This document shows, in pieces, positions 45,217 to 55,500 of a DNA stretch of 64,000 nucleotides. The translations under genes were made by a program, and so were the position numbers. The notes beneath the pieces were generated by a model that saw nothing but the letters and a program-made list of their open reading frames with translations, was not told the DNA's origin and did not search any database. The stretch's first letter is position 1. Each line of letters starts with the position of its first letter. The stretch is taken from positions 7,317,390 to 7,381,389 of the forward strand of contig NZ_CP063785.1 in NCBI RefSeq assembly GCF_025860405.1. The letters are read 5' to 3'. Source of the stretch: Tolypothrix sp. PCC 7712 (GTDB taxonomy: Bacteria; Cyanobacteriota; Cyanobacteriia; Cyanobacteriales; Nostocaceae).

Positions 45217-45400
45217 AGTAATTATTAATTCGTAATTCGTAACTTTGGCGAATACTATATTTTAACTATACAAAATTAATATAGAACTCATATTTGATTT
45301 TTGAAAAAAATTAGTACGTCGTTACCTGCCTTCTTTGTTCTTGCCTATTCCCTATTGCCTGACTACACAACTATGTTCAGTAATCAAAACGGATTCCTAT
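45217..45400. other. Spacer in the NRPS operon with repeat-like sequence
   Basis: About 185 bp upstream of the next NRPS gene. It includes TTCTTGCCTATTCCCTATTGCCTGA, a copy of the short CCCTATT-type tandem repeat common in filamentous cyanobacteria. This is why I reject the upstream TTG at 45335 as the start of the following gene. Confidence 0.45.
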
Positions 45401-48400
45401 ATGCTAAATACTATTGAAGGATTTGAACTTTCACCACAACAGAAACACCTTTGGCTATTGCAGCAAAATAATTCAGCTTACCAAGTCCAACTGGCTATTT
45501 CCATAACAGGAAACCTTGATGTTGCAATTCTCAAATCTGCTTTCGATAAATTGATTAATAAATATGAAATTCTTCGTACAAGATTTCACAAAATACCCAA
45601 CTTTAAATTTCCTATTCAATGTATATGTGATAGACCCCATATATACTGGCAAGAAATTGATTTGACGAGTTTAGCCTGGGAACAGCAGCAGGATAGAATT
45701 ACAGAATTATTTGAGGCAAAAAAAAACTATTATTTTAACTTGCAGTCTGAGATTGTAATGCGTTGCCATCTGCTATCTATCTCACCACAGCAGCATACAT
45801 TAATTTTAACACTTCCTGCCCTTTGTGCTGATAGCAAAACTCTGAATAACTTAGTACAAGAAATTAGCAATTTTTACTCTCAAACTGCACATTATGATGT
45901 AAATGAATCACCTATACAATATGCCCAATTTTCGGCTTGGCAGAATGAAATTATAGCAGAAACAGATATAGGCAGAGAATATTGGCAAGAACATCATATT
46001 GATAAGTTTCTCAGTTTCAAACTGCCTTTAGAAAATCAAACTGCTGTTAAATCAGAGTTTCAACCACAATCTCTAGCTATCCAACTTTGTCCTGATATAG
46101 TAGCGCAAATTAAAGCTTTTGCACAAGAATGCAAAACTTCAACCTCTGAATTTTTATTAACTTGTTTTGCGATTTTACTGTCTCGTCTTACCCAACAACC
46201 AGATATTGTTATTGCAGTCCTTTTTGATGGTCGCTCCCATGAAAGTTTGCAATCTGCATTTGGTTTATTTGCGAAATATTTACCAATTCATTTTCATTTA
46301 GAAAATGATTATAACTTTTACCAAGCTTTGCAAGCGATCGCCCAATCAAGTACTGAGGTTCATGCTAGACAAGATTACTTTAGCTGGGAGCAAATATTTC
46401 CAGAATTAGAGAATATTGAGGAGTGTCCGTCATTATTTTGCTTTGAATTTGAACAGCTACAACCAGATTATCCTAATAACGGAATTTTATTGGCAATAGC
46501 TCAAAAATATGTTTGCTTTGAACCATTTAAAATTAAACTTTCTTGTCTTGAACAAGCAGATACGATTACTACAGAATTTCACTATAACTCCACCTTATTT
46601 TCAGCCGATAGCATTGCAATATTAGCAGATCAGTTTCAAACATTATTAACTAACATTATTCATCAATCAAATATAGTAATTAGTCAATTACCGCTTTTAA
46701 GCCCCATTGAAAAACAACTACTCATAAACTGGAATAATACTCAAACTGAATATTCCCAAGATAAGTGTATTCATCAGTTATTTGCAGCCCAGGTAGAACA
46801 AACACCAGACAAAATTGCAGTAGTCTTTCAAGACCAACAACTTACCTACCGAGAATTAAATTCTCAAGCGAATCAACTAGCCCATTATCTCCAAGCTTTG
46901 GGAGTAACAGCAGATGTACCTGTAGGTATTTACTTAGAACGTTCTTTAGACATGGTAGTAGGTTTATTAGCCATTCTCAAAGCTGGAGGTGCTTACGTAC
47001 CATTAGATCCCACCTATCCACAAGAACGACTAGCGTTTATGTTAGCAGATACCCAAATATCAGTCCTGTTGACATATAAAAAGTTAGTTGAGGGTATTAC
47101 TCAAGATGCACTGCATATCATTTGCTTAGATAAAGATAGAGAACTTATCAAATCTCAAAATTCAGAAAATCTAGCTAATCAAGTAACAGCAGATAACTTA
47201 GCATATATAATTTACACTTCTGGCTCAACTGGTAAACCTAAAGGTATCAGTTTAGCTCACCGTCCTTTAATTAATCTTCTACAATGGCATAATTCAACTT
47301 TATTAACTGGAGTTCGTACCCTTCAATTTGCTTCCCTGAGTTTTGATGCTAGTTTTCATGAAATATTTGCCACTTGGCTCAGTGGGGGAACACTATTTAT
47401 TGTATCTGAAGAATTAAGAGTTGATGTTATTAAGTTAGGCAAATATATTTCTGCACATTCCATTGAAAAGGTAATTATCCCAGTTGTTGTATTACAACAA
47501 TTAGCTGAGTTTGTTGGTGACTTTGGTGTTGCTCCCTTGCATATTGAAATGTTCCCACACTTGCAAGAAATTACAACCACAGGTGAGCAATTACAAATTA
47601 CTAAACATATCATCAACTTCTTTAAAGCCTTAAAACATTGTTCCCTGCATAATCATTATGGCCCTTCAGAAACTCATGTAGTAACTGCCTTAAAATTAAG
47701 TTCAAATCCTGATGAATGGTCATATCATCCACCTATTGGTACTCCGATTGCAAACACGCAAATTCATATCCTAGATTCACGCCTAAATCCAGTTCCCATT
47801 GGTGTTATTGGTGAACTTTATATTGGGGGAGTTTCTTTAGCAAGAGGTTATTTGAACCGACCAGATTTGACAAATGAGAGATTTATTCCTGACCCATTTA
47901 GTAAAGAAACTGGTAGCCGTCTCTATAAAACTGGAGATTTAGCACGCTATCTATTAGATGGGAATATTGACTATCTAGGACGCATCGACCACCAAGTTAA
48001 AGTTAGAGGTTTTCGGATTGAATTGGGTGAGATTGAAGCTGTATTAAATCAGCATCCTGATGTAAATAAAGCAGTTGTTTTGGCTCAACCAGATACTACA
48101 AATCAGCAGCGTTTGATTGCTTATATTGTATCTAATCAAGCACTCCAGGAAGCAACGAATGATTTTTATAGCTTCTTACAACAAAAGCTACCGGAGTACA
48201 TGATTCCATCGGCTTTTATTTTCCTAAAATCGCTACCTTTAACATCAAATGGAAAAATAGACCGCCAAGCATTACTGAATATCAATTTAGATGATTATCT
48301 CTTCAAGGCTAACTTTATAGCACCACGCACTGCGGCTGAAAAGGTGATTGCAAATATCTGGAAACAAACGCTTGGTGTTAATCAAATCGGTATCTATGAT

Positions 48401-48640
48401 AATTTCTTTGCATTGGGTGGTCACTCGCTGTTAGCTACTCAAGTTTTCTTTAAGCTGAATAAGATTTTTCAAGTAGAATTATCGCTGTCTCAACTATTTG
48501 AAACACCGACGGTTGCAGGGTTATTAGAGGTGATTACACAGCAATTAGGTGGAGGTGATGTTGTGGAAAATATTGCTCAAATATTGCTGGAAATTCAACA
48601 GTTTTCACCGGAGGAGGTGAGGGAGATGCTTGATAAGTAA
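45401..48640 (+). CDS. NRPS module C-A-PCP with an unusual C domain
   Basis: About 1,079 residues from the ATG at 45401. The C domain (about 1-430) has LPALCADS near 140 where HHxxxDG is expected; the catalytic second His is replaced by Ala. The A domain (about 455-960) has intact TSGSTGKPKG, YGPSE, YKTGD and NGKIDR motifs and, by my alignment, specificity code DAHVTTHVVK, which I cannot assign. A PCP with GGHSL near 1006 follows. Its place between a methyltransferase and a PhyH hydroxylase suggests a modified amino acid as substrate. Product order would be after the Ser-His part. Confidence 0.9.
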   Translation: MLNTIEGFELSPQQKHLWLLQQNNSAYQVQLAISITGNLDVAILKSAFDKLINKYEILRTRFHKIPNFKFPIQCICDRPHIYWQEIDLTSLAWEQQQDRITELFEAKKNYYFNLQSEIVMRCHLLSISPQQHTLILTLPALCADSKTLNNLVQEISNFYSQTAHYDVNESPIQYAQFSAWQNEIIAETDIGREYWQEHHIDKFLSFKLPLENQTAVKSEFQPQSLAIQLCPDIVAQIKAFAQECKTSTSEFLLTCFAILLSRLTQQPDIVIAVLFDGRSHESLQSAFGLFAKYLPIHFHLENDYNFYQALQAIAQSSTEVHARQDYFSWEQIFPELENIEECPSLFCFEFEQLQPDYPNNGILLAIAQKYVCFEPFKIKLSCLEQADTITTEFHYNSTLFSADSIAILADQFQTLLTNIIHQSNIVISQLPLLSPIEKQLLINWNNTQTEYSQDKCIHQLFAAQVEQTPDKIAVVFQDQQLTYRELNSQANQLAHYLQALGVTADVPVGIYLERSLDMVVGLLAILKAGGAYVPLDPTYPQERLAFMLADTQISVLLTYKKLVEGITQDALHIICLDKDRELIKSQNSENLANQVTADNLAYIIYTSGSTGKPKGISLAHRPLINLLQWHNSTLLTGVRTLQFASLSFDASFHEIFATWLSGGTLFIVSEELRVDVIKLGKYISAHSIEKVIIPVVVLQQLAEFVGDFGVAPLHIEMFPHLQEITTTGEQLQITKHIINFFKALKHCSLHNHYGPSETHVVTALKLSSNPDEWSYHPPIGTPIANTQIHILDSRLNPVPIGVIGELYIGGVSLARGYLNRPDLTNERFIPDPFSKETGSRLYKTGDLARYLLDGNIDYLGRIDHQVKVRGFRIELGEIEAVLNQHPDVNKAVVLAQPDTTNQQRLIAYIVSNQALQEATNDFYSFLQQKLPEYMIPSAFIFLKSLPLTSNGKIDRQALLNINLDDYLFKANFIAPRTAAEKVIANIWKQTLGVNQIGIYDNFFALGGHSLLATQVFFKLNKIFQVELSLSQLFETPTVAGLLEVITQQLGGGDVVENIAQILLEIQQFSPEEVREMLDK

Positions 48641-48649
48641 TTTTATTTA

Positions 48650-48690
48650 AACGCAGAGGGGCGCGAAGTACACGCAGATTCACGCGGAGT
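48650..48690. repeat. CGCAGAG-type interspersed repeat
   Basis: The gap before the PhyH gene has AACGCAGAGGGGCGCG and a nearby ACACGCAGATTCACGCGG, members of the same repeat family as at 41470. Confidence 0.55.
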
Positions 48691-48725
48691 TTTTGACTGA
48701 GGATTAATTTATTGAGGACATGACT

Positions 48726-49550
48726 ATGATTTTGACACAAGCGCAGTTAAAGGAATATCAAGAGAAGGGTTTTATCTTATTACCCGATTATTTTTCTGCT
48801 TTGGAAGTGGAAAGAATGAAAACTGAACAGGCTCATCTATTGGCGGGAAATTCTGATTACACAGTTTTAGAGAATGATAAAACAACTATTCGCTCTATTC
48901 ACGGTTCTCATACTAATAGTAATGTTTTTCAGAATCTCTCACAAATTTCTCGTTTGGTTGAGCCTGCAATGCAAATTTTAAATAGTCAGGTTTATGTCTA
49001 TCAATTCAAAATTAATATTAAGGCAGCGTTTAGTGGTGATGTTTGGCAATGGCATCAAGATTATATTTTTTGGCGGAAAGAAGATGGAATGCCAACTAAT
49101 AGAGTGACGAATGTTGTGATTTTTCTGGATGATATGAATGAATTTAACGGGCCGCTATTTTTTATTCCTGGTTCGCATCAAGAGGGAATGATTGATGTTG
49201 TTTCCCAAAATACTACAGATACTAAAGAGCAGGATAAAACTCAATGGTCTGCAAATTTTTCTAATAATTTAACTTATTCTTTAAATCGTCATACTGTTGC
49301 TAATTTAGTTAATAAATATGGAATTTCGGCTATCAAAGCATTAGCTGGTTCGGCGTTATTTTTTGATAGTAATATTGTTCATGCTTCACCTAGTAATATA
49401 TCTCCTTTTTCTCGGAGTGTGGTGATTATTACTTATAACAGCGTTGAAAATATCCCTGTCAGCATTCCGAATAAAAGACCAGAGTTTATTGTCAGTCGAG
49501 ATTATCAATCGATTACTCCTATATCAGATAGTGTTTTAATTACAAAATAA
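48726..49550 (+). CDS. PhyH-family Fe(II)/2-oxoglutarate dioxygenase
   Basis: A hydroxylase of about 274 residues (start chosen at the second ATG, 8 bp after GAGG). It has the PhyH/EctD-type core: Fe ligands H110-x-D112 (WQWHQDYIFW), GPLFFIPGSHQEG and a distal His in SNIVHASPSNISPFSRSVV with the 2-oxoglutarate-binding Arg. Such enzymes hydroxylate free or carrier-bound amino acids in NRPS pathways. Here it lies between the C-A-PCP module of unknown specificity and the last synthetase, so it may supply the unusual residue of that A domain. The exact substrate cannot be told. Confidence 0.8.
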   Translation: MILTQAQLKEYQEKGFILLPDYFSALEVERMKTEQAHLLAGNSDYTVLENDKTTIRSIHGSHTNSNVFQNLSQISRLVEPAMQILNSQVYVYQFKINIKAAFSGDVWQWHQDYIFWRKEDGMPTNRVTNVVIFLDDMNEFNGPLFFIPGSHQEGMIDVVSQNTTDTKEQDKTQWSANFSNNLTYSLNRHTVANLVNKYGISAIKALAGSALFFDSNIVHASPSNISPFSRSVVIITYNSVENIPVSIPNKRPEFIVSRDYQSITPISDSVLITK

Positions 49551-49573
49551 AATTTATAGATATTAATTTAATT

Positions 49574-52500
49574 ATGAGTAATTTTTCTGAAAGCCTCGGC
49601 GATATTTCACCAGAACATTACGAACTTTTACAGCTTTTACTTAAGAAAAAAGGAATCGGTAAACCAGAACAGAAAACCATTCCGAAAAGAATAGAACAAA
49701 GCCATTGTCAGCTTTCTTATGCCCAGCAGAGACTATGGTTTTTGCATCAGTTAAACCCTGATATTTCTGTTTATAATATGCCTGCGGCTATAGGTATTCA
49801 GGGAAGTTTAAATATTGCGGCACTGACAAAAACATTTAATGAAATTGCGCGACGACATGAAATTTTACGCACCCGTTTTGAGACTGTCAATGGTAAACCA
49901 ATTCAGATAATTGATCCAACTGTTAACATACCCTTGTCTGTGGTAAATTTACAGGATTTACCTGATGGAAAACGTCAAACTGAAGTTACTCGATTAATAA
50001 AAGTAGAAGCAGAAAAGCCCTTTGAATTGACACAAACACCACTGCTAAGAACAACTTTATTACAGTTAGATGTAACTGAATATGTACTATTATTGACCAT
50101 TCATCACATTATTGCTGATGGTTGGTCAATAGATGTCTTGATTCGAGAAGTAATGGTGTTGTATGAAGCATTTTGCGGTGGTCAACCTTCTCCCCTAACC
50201 GCATTACCTATTCAGTATGCAGATTTCGCGCTTTGGCAAAGTCAATACTTGCAAGGAGAAGTTCTCGCAAATCAATTAGCATTTTGGCGAGAAAAGCTAG
50301 GAAATCACCCACCTGCACTAGAACTACCTACTGACCGTCCTCGCCCAGCAATTCAGACTTTTCGGGGTGCTACGCAATCTTTTTCCCTATCTGCTGAGGT
50401 GACGCAAGCCCTCAAGACTCTGAGTCAAACAGAGGGAACTACTTTGTTTGTTACCCTGTTGGCGGCGTTCAAAACTTTGCTTTATCGCTACACAGGACAG
50501 GAAGATATACTGCTGGGTTCTCCCATTGCTAACCGCAACCGGGCTGAAACTGAAGAGTTAATTGGCTTTTTTGTCAATACTTTGGTGCTGCGTACTAATG
50601 TATCCGGTAATCCCAGTTTTCGGGAACTAATTGCTAGGGTACATGAACAGGCATCAACAGCCTATGCACATCAGGATATTCCCTTTGAGCAGTTAGCCGC
50701 AGAACTACAGCCCCAGAGGGATTTAAGCAGAAATCCATTGATACAAGTGATGTTTGTGCTGGAAAATCGGTCTAGCTCGCTTGGGGAATTGGGTGACTTA
50801 AAGTTGAGTCTGCTAGAAATCAATACAGCGATCGCTAAGTTTGATTTAACCTTGATATTATCGGAAACCTCACAAGGTCTCAAGGGTTGGCTGGAGTACA
50901 GTACAGACCTATTTGATGCGGCGACAATTACGCAAATGGTCAGACATTTTCAAACTTTAGTCGGTGGTATTGCAGTTAACCCTGACCAGCGTCTTGCTAG
51001 TTTACCTCTCTTAAGTGCGGCTGAACAACATCAGCTTTTATATGAATGGAATCACCCAGAAATTAGCTATCCGCAGCACTATTGCATTCATCAACTATTT
51101 GAACAATCTGCACAACAGACACCAGAAGCGATCGCAGTTGTTTTTGAAGATCAACAGCTAACTTACCAAGCTCTCAATCAACAAGCAAACCAACTAGCAC
51201 ATTACCTGCGTTCCCTTGGTGTCAAACCAGGGGTGAAAGTGGGTATCTGTGTCGAGCGTTCCTTGTGGATGATAGTAGGTATTCTCGGTATCCTCAAAGC
51301 AGGCGCAGCTTATGTACCCCTTGACCCCAGCTATCCCCAAGAACGCCTCGCTTTTATTATCCAAGATGCTCAAGTAGAAGTCTTGCTCACCCAGCAGCAA
51401 TTATTGGAATTTTTACCGCCTCATCAGGTTCCGGTAATTTCTCTGGATAGAGATTGGCAAATCATTGCTCAGGAAAATCAAGCTAATCCTGCCTGTACTG
51501 CTACCGTGGATAACTTAGCTTATATTATTTACACCTCCGGTTCTACTGGTCAACCCAAAGGTGTATTAGTCCCTCATCAAAATGTCACACGTCTATTTGA
51601 GGCTGTGCAACCTTGGTTTGAGTTTAATCAACAGGATGTGTGGACGCTATTTCATTCCATTGCTTTTGACTTCTCAGTGTGGGAACTTTGGGGGGCTTTG
51701 TTGCATGGTGGAAAGTTAGTTATAGTACCTTACTGGCTGAGTAGGTCGCCAGAAGCTTTTTATCAATTGTTGTGTCAACAAAAGGTAACGGTACTCAATC
51801 AAACTCCCTCAGCCTTCCGCCAATTAATACAAGCTGAAGAGTCTTTAAATCATCAATTAGCCTTGCGTTTGGTAATTTTTGGCGGAGAAGCCTTAGAAAT
51901 CCCCAGCTTGCAACCTTGGCTTGAGCGGCATGGCGATCGCTATCCCCAGTTGGTCAATATGTATGGCATTACAGAAACAACTGTTCATGTTACCTATCGT
52001 CCCATCACAATGGCAGACTTGCAAGTTAACTCAGGGAGTGTAATTGGTCGTCCTATCCCCGACTTACAAGTGTACATATTAGACCAATATCAGCAACTCG
52101 TACCCATTGGCGTTTCTGGTGAGATGTACATTGGTGGTGGAGGTTTAGCCCCAGGTTATCTGAACCGACCGGATTTAACCACCGCAAAATTTATACCTCA
52201 TCCTTTTAGCAATCAGCCAGATGCAAGGCTTTATAAGTCTGGTGATTTAGCTCGTTACTTACCCAATGGTGATATTGAATACTTGGGACGCATCGACCAT
52301 CAGGTGAAGATTCGCGGCTTTCGTATTGAATTAGGGGAAATTGCAGGGATCTTAACTCAACACCCATCTGTGCAAGAAACGGTGGTACTGGCTAAGGAAA
52401 CCTCATCGGGAGAAAAATATCTAGTCGCTTATGTAGTTTTCCGCCATCAGCAAACTGCGACAACTAGCCAACTGCGAAACTTCCTGAAAAAACAACTGCC

Positions 52501-55500
52501 TGATTATATGCTGCCATCAGTGTTTGTGGTTGTGGAAGCTTTACCTTTAACAGCCAATGGTAAACTAGACCATCAAGCATTGCCAGAACCAAGCACCAAC
52601 AGACCAGAATTAGATGTTGCTTTTGTCGCTCCCCGCACTCCCGCAGAAAAGATACTCGCCGAAATTTGGTCACAAGTGCTGGGTTTTGCAGAAATCGGCA
52701 TTTATGATAACTTTTTTGCTTTGGGGGGAGATTCGATTCGTAGTATTCAAGTGCGTTCTCTAGCGCAAGAACATGGGTTATATTTCTCTTTACAACAGAT
52801 TTTTCAACATCAGACAATTCACGAACTGATTGCAGATGTAGTTATAGAAGAAAATCCCCAGGCTATCACACAATCAGTTGCAGCATTTAGCTTAATCAGT
52901 GAACAAGAGCGATCGCAATTACCGGAAAATATAGAAGATGCCTATCCCTTAACTATGCTTCAGATGGGGATGCTCTTTCATAATGAGTATGATACTGATA
53001 CACCTATTTATCATAATGTTGCGAGTTTACACATACAAGCTCCTTTTGCACCGCAACATTTTCAGACAGCCGCCCAGCAATTGATTAATCGCCATCCGGT
53101 CTTGCGGACTTCGTTTGATTTGAGTAACTTTAGTCAACCGTTACAGTTGGTGCATAAAAATGTTACTGTCGCTTTGCAAGTAGAAGATTTATCTCACCTC
53201 TCGACTATTGAACAAGAAGAGATATTAAATGCTCAGTTAGATGTCCAAAAACGCCATAAATTTGATTGGATATCTCCACCACTATTACGCTTTCATATTT
53301 ATCGCCGCAGCAGCCAAACTTTTCAATTTAACTTTAGCGAACATCATGCAATTCTCGATGGCTGGAGTGTCGCTACAATGCTGACTGAGTTATTTGAAAA
53401 CTACTTTAGTTTATTGCGAGGAGAAACACCCACTATTAAATTATCGCCTGAGATAGCTTTTCGAGATTTTGTTGCCTTACAACAAACAGCCCTCCAATCA
53501 CAAGCATCTCAAGACTACTGGAAGCAAAAGCTCAAGGGCTGCATGATGACTAGAATACCACGGGAGTATCAGCCTCAGTCTGCCACAACCTCAGCCATTC
53601 GTGCATTCCCCGTTCTCATTAGTGATGAAACTGCAACTGGATTGCAACAACTAGCGAAAGTAGCCAAAGTTTCCCTTAAGAGTGTATTAGTCGCTGCACA
53701 TATATATGTACTTAGTCAGTTGAGTGGGCAATCAGATGTGGTGACAATTATGGCATCTCATGGCCGCCCAGAAACAACTGATAATGATTGGAGTTTAGGA
53801 CTTTTTCTCACTCCCCTACCACTGCGGATGAAACTTTCCGGCGGTACTTGGATAGACTTAGTACAACAAACTTTTGCGGCTGAGAAAGAGTTATTACCCC
53901 ACAGATTGTATCCATTAGCTCAGATGCAAATCGATTTGGGGAATCAGCGTCTAGCAGAAACATCGGTAAACTTCACGCGCTTTCATATCTACGAACGTTT
54001 GCAACAACTCAGTAATTTACAGATAATAGACACCCAGGGCTTTGCAATGACAGATTTTGCCCTAGTCGCTGAATTTAGTTTTGATGTTTTCGCATCTCAA
54101 CTACAATTATTTTTAATGTGTAATACCTTTGAGTTTTCTAAGCAACAAATAGAGGAAATAGGTGACAAATATGCTCAAATTTTGGTTGTAATGGCGAGAG
54201 AATCAACAGCAAATTATCAATTAGTTGAAGTTGCCAATCAGACAGTTAAGGAAGATGAGAAATACCAATTATTAGCTATATCTACTGGAGAAAAAATTAA
54301 TTATCCTCAATACAATTGCATTCATCAACTATTTGCTCAACAAGTAGCCAGAATACCAGACAATCTAGCCGTCGCCAGTGAACATCAAAAAGTAACATAC
54401 GCACAGCTTAATAGTAGTGCTAACCAATTAGCTAATTTTTTGCAAAATTGGGGCGTAGTGACTGAAACTTTAGTGGGAATTTGCGTGGAGCGTACCCCGC
54501 AAATGTTAGTCGGTATTTTAGGTATACTCAAAGCAGGTGGAGCTTATGTCCCTCTCGATCCGAGTTATCCACAACAGCGATTAGATTTCATGTTGCAAGA
54601 TGCCAAAATAGAAATCTTATTAACACAAAAACATTTACTACCAAAATTTTCTCATCACAATATAAAAATTATCTGCATAGATACCGAATGGGAGGCAATT
54701 GCACAACACAGTGATGCTCATCCTGAATGTGAAATTACATCAGATAACTTAGCATATATCATCTATACTTCTGGCTCTACAGGCCTTCCCAAAGGCGTAG
54801 AAATAACTCATAAAAATTTAATTCACTCCACCATAGCGAGGATAAATTATTATCCAGAATATGATGTAAATTTTCTCTTACTGTCCTCCTTCGCTTTCGA
54901 TAGCTCAGTTGCGGGAATATTTTGGACTTTGTGTTGTGGGGGAACTCTTTATCTTCCTCAAGTCGGTGAAGAAAAAGAAGTACGAAAGTTGGTGAAGTTA
55001 ATATCTCAATATCAAATTTCTCATTTGCTTTCTCTTCCTTCTCTATACGCCCTGATATTAGAACAAGCTGAAATTGCACAACTAACTTCACTACATACAG
55101 TGATTGTAGCGGGAGAGCCTTGCCCAAAAAAATTGGTTCAATATCATTTTGAATTACTGAAAAGCACATCTTTATATAATGAATATGGCCCAACAGAAGC
55201 AACAGTTTGGAGTAGCGTCTACAATTGCTCTTGTCCCGAAACAGGAATTAGTATACCTATTGGTCGTCCTATTCCTAATACACAAATTTATATCCTTAAT
55301 TCTGATGGGAAACTTGTTCCTGTGGGTGTGACTGGTGAACTGTACATTGGTGGTGACGGAATCGCTAGAGGTTATCTCAGTAAACCTCAGCTAACAGCAG
55401 AAAAATTTATACCCGATTTCTTTAGCAATGAACCAAACGCACGTTTGTACAAAACAGGAGATTTAGCTCGTTATCGCCCTGATGGTAACATTGAATTTTT

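Noticed and set aside
45335..45400. Upstream start for the C-A-PCP gene
   Set aside because: The first 22 codons read through a CCCTATT-type non-coding repeat and begin with TTG; the ATG at 45401 fits the C-domain start.
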